Shown here piece by piece: positions 13,601-28,600 of a DNA stretch of 64,000 nucleotides; positions within the stretch are counted from its first letter, which is position 1; each line of letters begins with the position of its first letter. This DNA comes from Sisyra terminalis (Eukaryota; Arthropoda; Insecta; Neuroptera; Sisyridae), in NCBI GenBank assembly GCA_958496175.1, contig OY292278.1:36952001-37016000 (forward strand). Reading direction: 5' to 3'. Both the position numbers and the translations under genes were made by a program. The notes beneath the pieces were generated by a model. That model worked only from the letters and a program-made list of their open reading frames with translations, did not search any database and was not told the origin of the DNA.

Positions 13601-16600
13601 TTTTTTTCTAAGGGGAGGGTGGGCAAAAATATCATCTTTCATTTGCAAAAGCGTGAAAGGGATCACGAAAAAAATTCATAATTCTTTTTCTTTCTTTTCT
13701 TTTTAATTTCTTTCTGTTACTTTATTCATATTCGCAACTTTAATAATTTGATTTGCTTCTAAGTATTTACTATTATGGAATCTCCACAGTACACAAAAAT
13801 ACCCTGGGGGGGGGGGGGGCACGTGCCCCCATACCCCCAAATCCGCCCTTGGAAGTACCGATGATTCTCGATCACACTATATAAGATCACCATGTGTGAC
13901 CATCAAGATTTCAATGGTCCTAGCTAAAAAAAGACTAAAGAGTGCCAAAAGTGGTTTACCTGTGATTGGTTTTGAGCAGGCGGTGCAACGTTTAGCGAAA
14001 AGTTCACCAAAGCATTCAGCACAATAGGGTTTATCATCCCGCGACGTGAATCGTTGTCCGGCCAAGCTGGTGCTACAATTGGAGCACGTGAAACATTCCC
14101 GATGCCATGGTTCATTCTTGTATGTCACGCCACCACTGGTAATAATCTAAAACAAAATAAATAAAACAATTATTTTGTTCAAATAAACCATCCTCCCCCC
14201 ACGTGTTCATCCAATTATATATCTCTGATTTCAAATAACAATAATTGAATGAAGAAAATACAATTATCAGCATACATTTTCGCAATTTGTATTTTAAAAA
14301 CCCAAAAAAAAAAAACTCATTTATTTTATGAATATTGAATTTAAAATAAATATGTATTTTTTCATTGATCTATTGGCATTGGAAAAAGTAAAACTACATT
14401 CATTGTATGATACATGCAAAGTATTATTTAGTACACTTGTTTGTGTTTAGGCAACCGACAATTCATTGACGTTAATCGCATTGCCTACATCAATATGTAT
14501 GAAAATAAATAAATTTTCATTTTATTAAATTAAATAAAAAATAAACTTATTTTATCATGTTTATAACTCAAATGTTTCATATTTGCACCCCTTTTCAGCC
14601 CTTTCTCATGTTGCATGGGTATATATAGTAGGGATATGAATATTGTAATTCGATAGATCTATTAGGATACGCGAGATATAGACATCGAAATGCGTTGTTT
14701 GTTCTGCACAAACAAGCAAGCGGGCAAAAGGGTAAAAGGAAAAGGAGAGTGGTGGTTGGCGATGGGAAGATTGATTGAAATTTGTGCATAGCTAACGGAT
14801 GGATGTTCCAGAGTTTGGCACGGGAGGATGGTGGGAAGAACGGTAAGCGAGAATTGGGAATGTATGGGGGAATGAAGTATGGTCAGCCACAAACGGGAAC
14901 TCGAAGGCACGTTTCAATGTGGCATCGTCGTGGTTTAATTGTGCGGTGTTTGGAATATGGATTACAATAATTATTCAATGGCTCGACCACGTGTGTGTAT
15001 TGGGAAAATCAAGGAACGAGGATACGTGCAAGACGAATTGGAAGAGGAAAATCTGTAAATCTTTACTATTTAATCGAAAATAGGGATGATTTTTCTTTGG
15101 CTTATGAGATTTGATCAAAACTGACTTATATTTTATGGTGAAAAAATCAACTGGGAGTTGATCCTTTAAGGAACAACTTTAATGCTGATATTTTCTTTAA
15201 GGGGGGAAGCTGGTCTAGAATTTTGAAGAAACCGATTTTTTTTTGTCTTAAAAGGTACTTTAGGATCTTAAAATAACATACCAAAGGATGGATGCCGGCA
15301 AAAATGTCTAAATGCCCAAACTTTCGCAGATTAAAGGTATATACGCATTTAATATGATTTTATAGTACTTAAAACTTTAAACGCGTTTTTCTCGAAATCA
15401 CTTTTTTTGAACTGGCCGAAGACATAGCTCGAGCAAATCTTCACCGATCTATACGAAATTTTGACAGTACATTCGAAATACCTTTCTCCGGAGACGAACG
15501 TAGGATTTTTTTTATATTGCATAATTTTTTTTAATCAACAATTTTGTCGTTTTTTTTAGTGAAAATTTTAATGTTTTGTTCAAACGTGCACCATTTCGCG
15601 AAAAAACAAAATATCGAAAAAATCCTACGTACGTCTCTTGCTGTCGTTATATAGAAACTAAAAATTTTCGGGATTTTGTTCCGGGATCAAAATTAAGGAG
15701 GTTACATCTTCGGTCATGGACCCGTCTAAAAAATGAGGCGCTTCCGAAGAAATGCTGGACAGCCGCCATTTTGAATTTAATTGACACGAAAAAAATGGTA
15801 TTAGTATATTAAAACCTAAATTATAAAACCTCTTTCACAGATTTTCGATTGATTTTTTTGTTGAGTCACAAAAAATTCATAAATTATGCCCATTTTTTCA
15901 CGCTCTAGACCAGCTTCCCCCCTTAAGTTATTTGTCGTAAACTTTCTGGCGCAGCTATAAAATATTAACGTGGGACTTAATTCAAGATATTAAGAACAAT
16001 GGGAAAGATCAAAAATTCATCCCCCTAATGAAATATGAAAGTCATCATTTAGTATGTACCTTGTTGCACTTGACGCAACGCGTGGCAAACTTTTCTTCGT
16101 AGCATTGGGCGCAATAAATTTCCTGCTCCCGAGGGATGAAGCTCTTCGTTCCAATGGCCGTTTTGCACACGCAACAGCAGAAGCACTTCTCGTGCCATTG
16201 TCGCGTCTTGTACTCCATCTTCTTCGTACCTGTAAAGAAAAAAAATACACAAATTAATAAATTTCCATCACTGACATCACCCGTATATATTTATTCTATG
16301 AATTCATAGCAAAACATTGCCAAACCGACCAAGCGACAGACCGACAGACAGACGACATTTAAGACCGTGTAAATTTCTCTATACGAACGTGATTTTGAAT
16401 TATTTTTCGTATTTGAAATGAGAAAATTTCCAATAAGCAAAAAGACGAGGTAAACATCATAGTTGGGAATTTTTTTCGTAATGTAGGCGTATGGAAAGAA
16501 GAAGACCTTCGAAATAAAGTTATTTAAGCAAAAAAATCAAAACGCACATAAAATGATGACAAATCAAATAATATAGAATTGACATTATCATATAAAAAAC

Positions 16601-19600
16601 CGTCCAACTCTTTTAAATTTTTTAAATATCCCGCCGTGAAAGCATTTTTTTTTTCGGTTTTTGTGCAATGCTTGATGTTTCCATTATGACTCGAAATTGG
16701 AATTGAGTCATAAATCAATCATGTGCGATCGTTATCGTTAATGCAGATATGATTTTGTTGTTAAATAACCAAAATGAGCCAATCTCAATTTAGTTTACAT
16801 TTATGAATTTCATCGATAACATTTATATTGTATTTGTAAAATAGTAACAAAAAATTGACAACATAAAATGAATAATTTCAAAATAAAATAACATAAAACA
16901 TAAAAAAGATTAATGGAATTTTGTTTTTAAAATTATTAAGAAATGTATAACTTTGTTTTCCCATGTTTTAACTTAAATATAATTTCAACAAAGAATGATT
17001 CTGAATCAGAACTTCAGAAGGAAAATAATAATAATTACATGAATAAGTGCTTTTTATTAAAGATTATAAAAGGCACCGGAAAATAAGGGTTTTTTTTACA
17101 TCAAATCAAAAGACAAATTATGAAACAAGTCTTAATTATAAATCATTTATATAATCATTCTCAATATAATCTACCTATTGATATCTAGTGTGCAATTTTT
17201 ACTGCTAAATTAGTAAAAGTCAATTGATACTAAGGAAAATATCAAAAAATTACATTTTGAACATCATTATAGTTTTTTTTAACTGTAGCGATGGTATTAA
17301 TAGTAAATCGATGGAACCACTTTAGACGATTATGGTCTGTAAGACAATATCATCCTTCATTAAATTATAATTTTTTTAGGTTTTTTCTTATGCAGATTAG
17401 TCTAACATTATCATGTTACAGAATTAAAATTTCTCTGTTGAAAATTATTGGAAAGTGTCTACTGATGGCTGAGTGGTCAAGGTGACCCCTCCAAACCGGT
17501 AAGCATTGGGTTCGAATCTCGTAATGGAAAAACTTTCTGTATTTTTCAGTTTACGGATTTTTATAAACCCTAGAGCCGCTAAAGACCTTAGTAGATAAAA
17601 GGAGACAGTAAAAAATTATAGGGAACTTTCTAGGGACAGTTCTTCGACCGTATGACATAGATTTGGAAACCACTTCCTTCGTTAACTTTTTATAGTTTAA
17701 AGTAGTTATCATTTTTTGTTGGTAAAGTTGGAGAACCAAAATTATCAGATTTGAAATTAAAAAGACTTATGTGGTATTAATGAACATCTAATGGTGTAGG
17801 GTAAATATTGAAAATTTTTTTAGTAACAATGTTAAGTTACTATCCTGTGAAGCAGTGGTATACAATATCGAATTTGTATTGCTCTGGACATTTGTCTAAC
17901 CATTTTAATATAAATTTCAGGTTATTAAACATTTTTTAATCTACTACGATTTAACAAGTTACTCTAATCTAATGTGCTTTAAGACGATTTAAATGTAGCT
18001 TTTAAGCCAATAAATGGCAATTCAAAGTTTATAGATACAAGTTTAAAAGAATAAAGTTTGATTTTTTTTACTTATAAATTTCGAGCTTTTTTATAGTAAT
18101 CTTGAAAATCTAAGAAATCATAATAATGTCTAGTCCTTTTAAAATATTGCGAATTATTCGAGGAAAAATAGTATAAGAGGAAGTTCTTTTTTTTTTGAAA
18201 AATTAACGATCAAATATCATAATTTTGGCTAAAATTCTAAGGAATAATGTCCTAAAACCAAATATTTTTATGATTACTGTTGAAAATGTCAAAAAAGCTC
18301 GAAATTTATAACTAAACAAAAAATCGAATTTTATTCTCTTAAAGTTGCACCCTTATTTCTATTAGGATCTAGAAACACCCTTTAGAACGTACAATATGGT
18401 AAAAACTTATACAATATACATATATGAGATTTCGATTCAAGAAAGGGTTAAATGTAAAAAGCCCGATCGCTAAGTGGTCAATAGTTTTGATAAGTTTTAA
18501 TTTGCAATCTTAAAAAAATGACCTTTGATTTTTCGTCACACATTTGGTGTAAAATGGGCAAAATAATACAGAAAAAATCAGCAGCCACCAAAGTGGTGAT
18601 TCTCGCACCAGTGGTCTACAAGAAAATTTCCCCCTGGTCCGCAGAAAAATTTGGAATATATTTACTACAATATATTTAACGTTTAAAAAACCTATTAGTG
18701 GTCTATGAGATTTAAATTACGAAATTAGTGGTACGTGAGGTTAAAAAGATTGGCGACTGCTGGAATAAATACTTTGAGCAAAAAAGATTCAGGAAGAAAA
18801 TTGTCCATGGATAATAAGTATACAAAGTTTGGCGCATGCGCCACAAGATTATCTCTTGTAAAGCAAATTTCCTATCACCTTTACACGTAAAGATTCCTAT
18901 ATGCTAGTCATGTTCTTAAAAAGCCAATCAAGGACCACCAATCCTTGATAGCTTTTTTGTCTTTCACAAACTTTCAATAATATAATATTACCAAAAAACA
19001 AATTAAACAGAAAAGTTATACCTAACATGAAAAGAAAATTGCGTTACCACAGAATTGTGAAACACAAAGAAGCTTATACAAAATATTTCACAAGGAGGAA
19101 ATAAATTTCATATTATTTGTATTTATATCAATAAATAAACGATTTTAATTAGTAAATAAAGGATCACGAATTTTCCCTAAATTTCCCTTAGAGAAACGGA
19201 CGAAAAGGTAGAAATTACCTTTGGGGTTATAACTTATAGATTTTAAAAGTTATAAATTTGATTAATTCCTTTAAAGTGGTTACACAAATTTCCAATAAGG
19301 AAATTTTATAACAAGCGGAAAAAATGAATTTTCCATCATGATTTTGTAAAATCTGAAAATGATTTCGACACACTTATTTTTCCTTTTTTTCCCACCCTTT
19401 GATTGATTAATTTTTTATTTCACAAAACAATAATATTGATATAGAAATTTGCGATCACGAACAATTTATTTTATTGAGCCAATGGGGATGTATTAAAGAT
19501 AGTATTTGCTAGGGTCGGTGGTACGGCTGAAAAGTCAGTGGGTCGCCGGAGTGTGCGGTGGTTGAAACGCAAGGGGATGAAGAAACACACAAAGAAAAGG

Positions 19601-22600
19601 GATAGTTAATGTTCAGGTGGTGAATTTATCGTTCTGTATTCACGGAAAGTGTTTGTATTTCACGATTTAAACAGATATCGTTTTTCGCGTTTACAATCTC
19701 CTCCAACCCCATTGGGAAAAATATGGGACGAATGCGGCTTTGGGGGTTGTGAGGAGGTTGCGAGCGGTGCAAATTGAAGCGACTAGAATGCGGATCAGGG
19801 TTGTTTTGTGGTTTTTAAATGGACGGCCAATGTGGTGAGCATGGTGGGTTGGGGTTGCGGGGTTGGAATTAAATATGTTATGTGTATGTGTATCTATTTA
19901 TAAGTATACATGGTTGTGGTAAGGTTTGTTTTATGATTTTAACGGGAACCAATTGCCGATATCACCGAGAATAAGATCTTTAATTTAATCTCTATCATTC
20001 ACTCGCACCCCTTTTGCCTCAACCCCTTACCCCATTGAACCAATTTTCCTTTTAATCTTTTTCCTGATTTTTCTTTAATTTGACTTAGTCGAAAAATATA
20101 ACTTCGCTTTATTTTCAGTTTTCCAATATAATTTTAGTTTTTGGAATTTTTTATTGTACTGTCTACGCCATCTGAGAGATCAAAATCTAATAAAAAAAAG
20201 CTCATAACTTTTCAATTTTTCAAATTTCGCGCTTTTCTTTTAGTCGGTACGTTTGATAGGTCCTCGTCCCTGTCACACCTCATAAAATTTACATATTTTT
20301 TCTCTCACCCATATGGCACCGAGCAAAACAAAATGTCGGTCAATGTCACGTTCAATATAAAATTGCAAATAAGAAATAAAAGTTTCCCACTCGGTTTCAT
20401 TATTTGTTGTGTGTCATTTTCGTCAGACACGTCAGTCTGTCTGTCTGTCTAACATAAAATGTCTTTATGAAAAATTCAAAATTGAAATACCCCCCTACCC
20501 CCCGTTTCCGCCATTAAGAAATGGAAAAAAAACCTCTTAACCCCCTACCTAGCATCTGGTTTCGATATTTGACATAGATTGTTCAATATTTATTGAAGTA
20601 ACCTAATTTTTCAAACCCACAACGCCTAATACAAGTACAAGTAACTAGAAATTATCAAATTTTTCAATCAAATAATTAATATATCCTCTCATTACAAAAC
20701 TAATTTCTTTCAAGACCTTAAAACCCACCAGAACAATTTCGTTTTAGTAGAACAATTTTAGTTAATTTTCCAAAAATTCTTGTTACCAAAATTTCAATTT
20801 TGTAACAAATGGTGAATCTATTTTAAGATGTAATTCAATATTTTTGATTGTTTGATACTATGGGGTGAAATCACCAAATCAGGAATGGGGGTTGATTGTT
20901 GAAATTCGAATATTGTTATCAATCTGTGCAATCATTATTATATATGTGCATATATTGTTTAATTATACTGAGAATAACCACATTTGATATCTTCTGCTAC
21001 CATCCCTTGACTTTCCCGCCTTACTCCCATTTAATCCAATCTACCTCGCTATCACTTCCTAAATCTAACTCTAAAGCTCTTAAAGCTCTACTTGTATTAA
21101 ACCAACAAGTCATAAACTATAAATATATATCTTCAATTAAATTCAACCCTAAATCCATTATTCATTTAATTTTTTAAATAACTTTTTTGGGGAACATAAA
21201 AAAATGTTATGGACCTATTAGACACAGAGATGTAGTACAGAGGACTTATGTTTAACTTAACCATATTGGCCCAGCAAATTCTATTTCTCTTCAACTGCCA
21301 TTTTACTTTAACGAACCACAGAGATCTAATAGAGAGTACAGTTATTGTATAACTAATAGCCATTGGCCATACAAATCAGAGAAGAGAGACTCATATAGAA
21401 CTTCAATTTAAACGGAAGACAAAAACATGATCTGGTATTTCTAAAATAAAGCAAAATATCACTTTGCATTGTATTGAGGTGAAATCTAGCCCCCTTTAAT
21501 CAACTAAACATTAATTTTGATTTTAGAACTATAACATACTATCGAAAATTCATAATGCTATAATGATATAATTTAGACTTATAACAATTTATCTGCATTA
21601 GATGTTAGTTTTTTCTTCAGTAATACCATAATTTAATGATGAAATTGAAATTTATTTAAAATTTAAGATAGCTGCTTTATTTACGCTTGCGCTTTACAAA
21701 CTAAAACGAAACGAAGCCTAATTTTGAACGGCGCTATCTAGCGGCCGGGTAACAGAAACTTTGAGAATGTGTAACCCCAAATGCTCTAAACTTCTATATA
21801 AATTTCTCGTCTCTGATACAAAAGTCTAAAATTTCGGAGACTATATCTGTGTATACCTAAGTTGATCATGCGTATAATATGGAATGTGCATCCCTTTACT
21901 GCTGCCCTTTAACTACGACCATTTCAACTGAGTTCGCTGAAGTGAAATGACAATAAGAGAGAGAATCTTTGAATCAATAATGAGGTCAAAAACGTTAAAC
22001 ATGAGTCCTTTATATTAGTGTTTTTCAAACATTTTTATATCACGGCCCCATAAATCAGAAAAAACAAGGCTACCTTCCACAAAAAATGCTAGACTAAGTG
22101 ACCAACCTTATTTGTACTAAAGTTCAATTGCTTTGTAATACTGAAATATGTTATAACACTAAAATGTTTCGTGGCTCCTTGGTAGAAGCTCCAGGATCTT
22201 TTGAGAACCACGCCTCTAGTTGAAGAAGCACTGTTCTATACTATATCTCCGTGGAACGAACTCGGTTGAAGCACTATTTGATGCACATTCCATGCAATAT
22301 ATATGACCAAATTAGGTAGAAAAAGATACAATCACCGAATTCGAGGAGATTTAGGAATCATTCAACTAAGTTACTACAACGTTCACAACACCCATTTTCG
22401 AATCCATTTTGGTGGTAAACATATGACTCATGATGTCATTGTAGAACGCAACTTTAATGGCTTATTGGTAATATCCAACTTGAGCACTCTTTATTACATC
22501 TCTGTGATCATAGATTAACCAAATGTCTAACAACTGTTTATACACCTGAATGATAACTAGCATACTTGTTCAAAATTTACTTCTTCCTCATTTTAGAAAA

Positions 22601-25600
22601 ATAAATCACCATCCCTTAAGTTTTAAACTTTTCTAAATTTTTACAAATCTTTTCAAGAATTTTTTTTTCCTAAGTTTGAACCTTATTATTTCCCGAAAAC
22701 TTTCTTTTATTTATAAGGAAGAATTTTGACTTAGAATTCCCTGCTGACCGAAAACCACCCGTAACCCCAAAATCAACATTGGAAAATCGTTGACAGGCGA
22801 CCTTAAATCGCAAATTTTCCACCGGGAATTTCTCACCCTTTTCCGCATTCATCATGACCGTTTAACACACAAGGGAATATCACAAGATACGATGACAGCG
22901 ACATCTAATAGAGCCAACACGAGCATCTTTACAATAATCAACATTTGCTTCATTTGGGATGTCACAACGACGATGATGCTCCTTTTGTTCTAATGACAAA
23001 TTTATTTGATTACCAAATCCCCCATTCCCCGGCTGGTCTCCACAGCCAGCTCAAAGGCACTCTCACACACGTCATCAACCCCCAACCCCTTCATTTCCAC
23101 GGGAACAATACACAATAAACCTGAACAACAATTAACAATTTGTCTTTGTCTCGTCTCAACAATTCCAAGACGTTTTTCTCCGTTTCGACATCTAAATTAA
23201 CTTCATCATTCCAATGCAGACAATGGAGTATCGCCCCTTTCTCAAAAAAAAAAGAACGTCACCTCGATCAATTTCACCAGAAACATTTTTAAATGCGATT
23301 TTATATGCAAATCAGAAATGTAATATCAAAATTAAAATATGAAACGATTAATGGCACGAAACGAGCATTTCTTGTAAGCTTTTTTCAACATTAATTCGAT
23401 ATTAACTTCAAATAATGCTACGTTAGTGAAAAATTAAATGAATAGTGTGGGGTTATGTCGTGCGACTTTGGGGACGGGTAAAACGAACAGCGACGATAAA
23501 GTCTGCTAAATATATTCCGTTTATAATATGAGACGATTAAACAATTATTTTCTCATTTCACACGATATGATCAGAGTAAGCTCTGAACTTATGTCATACA
23601 CAAAGAACGCGATCTCCTATTGGACAGTGTCAACCAATTAGAAACGAGAAAACAAACAGACTGGCAAATCAACGATTCGAATACGGAGCTTTTGATTTTC
23701 GAAAGCACACAACCGAAAAAAGCACTGTTAATATGAAAATTGGTGTTTGTTTGACTTGAAATTTTCCATGGGTGGAAAATGAACAGGGAAAAGGTGAAGT
23801 TTATTGTCAATAATGGGTAGTTAATGTCGATGAAATTCGAAATTTTGTTTCTAAACTACGCTGAACATAATTATTATTAAATAATGCACGCGACTACATG
23901 CACATAATTGCATGGAGCTAGGTGTTAATTCAAAATGGCGGCAATTGCACGTCATTGTTGGATTTATAATCATCATCAACACCAACACCATCATCACCAT
24001 AATCATAATCAGCATCACTCTAATCATCAAAATCATTGTGATAATAATGTTAATGTATACACAAACAGTGCTACCAACTCATTTACGATTATAATGATGG
24101 ACAATTTAAAAAGCTTCCACATAAAAGTGTCGATCCTAATTACGATCGAGAGCTTTCAAAACAAAATACGAGCGAAATAAAAACAAAAACACGACAGAAA
24201 AAACAACGAACGTGCAAATGGCGGTGGTAAGCACTCTCACGGAAATGGATGGATAGTGGATTTGAGGGTAAATTCAAAGTGCAATATTTTCGTCAAGAAA
24301 ATGGCAATAAATGGCTTGTAGAGAATTGTGAACTATATGTACAATTTAATCAACCCATTTTTGGGGGTAGTTTTACACAATGCATTAGTGTACATAAAAT
24401 TGATGAAATTTTACGATTGACACTTTTTTCCATGAACAACTAAAGGGGTTGAAATTATAGTCTTTTGCAAGGAAACCAAAATATTTTTTTTAAACCTAAT
24501 GTAATACCTTTTTAATAATTCAAGTCTTTAAATTTTCCAGAAGAAAACTTTTTTTTTCAAGAGAATCAAATAAATGACACTCAAATATATAGAGGCTTTA
24601 AATTCTATCACAACTTTTACCAATATTTCAAAAAAATTAGATATTGATAAAAAATAGCGATTCCCGAGGAAAAAGTTCCCGTCTTTTCCTTACATGTACT
24701 GGCATGCATTTATACAGAAACTACTTTGGTACTCATTATTGGGCACCAAATTTTGTAACCATGATTTTAAGGAACGGTAGATTGATTTAAACTCTTTTTT
24801 ATTGCATTAATTTTCAAGCACTTAAAACCCAAGAAAATTGGAAACAAAAAAGTAAGATATGGTGTGCAACTTATGAGATATAGTAAAAAGACCAAATCAT
24901 AGATCCTGGAACCATATTTTCTCTTTAATTGACTCTCTTTTTATAAACCGTAATATAAGCGGGAATTGATTAAATGCGTAGTGAAATACATGGAATACAG
25001 AAATATTCAGATATAATAGAGCTATAATGTTATTTGTAAACATGAAATTGAAAAGTACTACAAAAATTATCTGATACAAATTTCAGAATCAAGTTATATG
25101 TCTTTTTTTCTATATATACCCTCAATGTGTTATCTTAGATATCACATTTTATTCTTACTGGAGCCATGTTTCTTTACTGCTCTATCCCCTAATAATATCT
25201 CTATATATAATAAAGATATAAATTTATCATTTCATGAATAAAAAACCGTCGATAATTGCAAGAAATATTGTTATAAATATTTATCAGATTCAAATGCAAA
25301 AAAATAAACTTTAGCACTTTATCGTTATGCTTCCAGCAGTAGAATTTAATTACCTGGTATTCTAAACTTTCTTAGTGATTATAAGTACAAATTAGTAATT
25401 TTATAGTACATACTACCTTAAGTGCACTTAGGCTAGTTTGGTTTTCAGCCTGCAAAAGACTTGCAATAGTTTTGGCTTTAGTAAATTATTGGCTACTAAT
25501 ATAAGAAATAAATTAATAGTTTGGCTTTTAAGAGAACATATAAATTAAAGTTAAATTTAAAACTATAAAAATGGATTTAAGATACTATGACAGTGGTTCT

Positions 25601-28600
25601 TAACCAAGCTGGAGGAACTGATCCCCTTCAGTTTCATATGCGCATTTACCGAACCCTTCGTAGTTAGAAAAATAAAACTAGATTTTTTCCAAATCAAAAT
25701 ATAGATATTTATGTACGCATTTGTATTTGAAGGTACACAAATTCATATGAGTCGGGGGTATGCTTTGATTTCCGCCGAACCCGCAAGACTGACTCACCGA
25801 ACCCCTGGAGTTCAATTAAACTTAGGTTAAGAACCACTATACTATGGTTTTCGAGTACAGATTCATTATGATAGTATCTTAACTAAACGAGAATGTTTCA
25901 GGAAATGTCTTACATAATTTAGAAAAAAAAAAAGTTTCATAAAACGAATATTTTGGTTTACTGAGTAAATATCAATTAAGTTTATGGTGGGCCATAAAAC
26001 ATTTATGGTTTGATAATCTTATTAAAGCCAACGCGACAATGATGACATAATTTATTGTTTGAGTTTTCAATAAAAATTTAAAAAAATGCCATTAAAAGAA
26101 ATTTAGAGAGAAGGGGTCCCGTTTTTGAGGATGGATTTATTATTACAAATAATTTTATACCAAAGAAAACTTTTTTTATTTTTGTCAATTGCATTGAATT
26201 TTTGATAAATTCTATATTAAAAATTCAAATTAACAGCCTAGCATAACTTATTTTATATCTTATTTTACGTATTATCAACTGAGTAGACATTTTTAATTAG
26301 TCACCATTGGCGTTGTCTGGTACGAGTAAAGGGGTAGTTGACCAAACAAGTTTTGCATTACCCTAAAAGTTTTAGTATATAAAAAAACAGCAATCATAGC
26401 ATAAGATAATATATAAGAAGGTATTCCATTCATGCAATGCATCATTGAAAATGTGTTGAGATGTGGCGCCGCCTTAAGTGTGTTTAGAGTACTAATCTAT
26501 ATTACCCTATATAGTTAGTACTCCGGATACACTTAAGACGGCGCCACATCTTGACAAATTTCCCATAATGCATTGCATGATTGGAATACTTTCTTATATA
26601 TTATCTTAGAAAACCTGAGATGGTTTTGTTTTTCTTTTTATGGTTAAATAAAGAGAAAGTTTTACTTTTCAACCCAAATCTACTCTACTCAGAGTTTAAT
26701 TTAACATAAGATGACTGTTAAGTTATCTTTTTATTTACTATAAGTAATGATAAAACATGCAATTTTCTATTGAGAGATATCGTTTGTTTTTCTTCTTTTT
26801 AAGGGGGAGGGGGTTGTTTTCATGGTTTCAATTACTTCAATTTGCATGTTGCATTTTCGTCAAATATTTGATTTTCAAACAAGATCGCTGTGCTTGGATC
26901 ATAATTAAATCGAGATACAGTGATCAATGCGATCCGATACGATAGGAAACAAAATGGATTAAGTCCGTGACCGGACCGGTAATTTGATTAGTGATGCAAA
27001 TCTAGTTTATTACTGACAAATGGAAACAAACAACAAAACTAATGACAATCGAGAAAAAAAGACAGTCAAAACAAAACGTAGGTATACTAAATGATCCGTT
27101 GATAATTGCATACCCTTAATCAAAATGCCAACTAATTTAATTTAGAATAAAAAGTAATTTCACCTGAAGTAATAAAATATAAATTAAATTTCCTCATTTT
27201 ATAATGAACAATAAAAAATAAATTGGATTATTTTAAAAATGAAAATTTAAGGGTGCATGTTCAAAATATTAATCAACCTACTGGTGGCCGAGTGGTTAAG
27301 GTTGCCGTTCCAAATCTGGTAGGTGATTCTCGTATAGAACAAATTTTCAATATTTCTGGATTTACAGTTTGTTGTTAATCCTCGAGTCGTTAAGAACTTT
27401 AGCAATTATAAAGCAAACGATAAATAATATTAACTATCAGAGAAAGAACTTTTAAAATTTATATCAATTTTTTGCAAGTGAAATTCTTCCTTTTTAAATT
27501 ACTGATTCAGGGATTTTCATGTACATTTAATGAAGACAAAATGTTAAATTTGAACCCTTATTCCCTTTACCCGAAATTCTTTACACTGGTTACTACCCCG
27601 ATATCCAACTCGAACGTATGATCTCTTAAAAGTTTTTGCATTGTGAATAATACCTTCAAAGCAGTGGTCCTCAACCTATGCCTGTGGCGATTATATAACC
27701 CCACAGATTATCTTTCATGTATCCACCATTATGAAAATATAAAAGTTATTTGAACTTTTCAATTGTATTATTACCATGATCCTCTATAAATCTGCTTTGA
27801 AATATAAATCATAACTATAGCCCAACTAGCATTCTAGCGATGAGCTTTTAAGCTTAAGAAAGTTGGAGACCTATGCTTTAAGGTATATGTAAGTTCAGAT
27901 GTTAATGGAAACATTAAGTAACTTATAAATAATATTACCAGTTGTAACCCACAACTTCGTCTGTCTGGCTTACTAGTACATTAAAGATATTTTTTATTTG
28001 GATAAACCGCCGGTTTTCGATTGAAAATCTTGCAATTTACCTTAATAAAGGAATTGTGCTAAGGCACATTTTAGAATTTTTATATTTTGAGAATAGTTAT
28101 CTAGCGAAAATGACTTTAAATTAAAAAAAAAATATTGAAACTATTTTTTTTAAATAGGTCAAACCTATCCGACGTTATCATCCTGGACAATTGCAGAGAT
28201 TGATTTCTATTTAGTTCCATAGTTGTAGGTATGTAAATGTTGTTTTCCCTTATTGAAAAATAAATATTTTTCAACAAAAAATGAAAATGGGTCCCCAGGG
28301 GTCTGGGTACCCATATATCAACAAACGAATGAAATTAAAAAAAAATATTGAAACCATTTATTTTTAAATAGTTAAAGCCTGTCCAACGTTATCATCCTGG
28401 GCAATTTCATAGATTTCTATTTCATTCCACAGTTATATGTAAATGTTATTTTTCCTTATTAAAAAATTAATATTTTTCTTCTAAAAATAAAATGGGTACC
28501 CAGGGGTCTATATATCAATAAAAGAATTAAAAAGAACTTATAACAATAAATTTTTTTTCAGAAATTGAAGAATTTTCCTTGTTTCTTTTCCTGTTCACGA

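Larger units (their letters stand above)
10673..13959 (-). other. Intron 5 of the LIM gene
   Basis: A 3.3-kb intron with GTAAAC donor and TTTAG acceptor. It holds a tandem pair of ~0.8-kb repeats (11836-13440) and a G-run-bearing element (13584-13853). Its lower part (10700-11800) is AT-rich, with runs of ATT/ATTATT and simple sequence and no exon-like frame. Confidence 0.85.

Noticed and set aside
15576..15812. 78-residue frame inside the TTAA element as a transposase remnant
   Set aside because: No DDE-type motif or similarity to piggyBac transposase can be seen; the element is non-autonomous.
16054..16257. 67-residue plus-strand frame
   Set aside because: Antisense of the third LIM exon.
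20428..20452. GTCT/CTGT short tandem repeat
   Set aside because: Only about four units; below a useful size.
21222..22510. Possible 1.3-kb element with CACAGAGATGTA inverted ends
   Set aside because: Only about 14 bases pair, no target duplication, and related CACAGAGAT words occur elsewhere in the stretch, so boundaries are not supportable.
23912..24180. His/Asn-rich and Ile/Met-rich frames
   Set aside because: They arise from the CAT/CAA tract on both strands.
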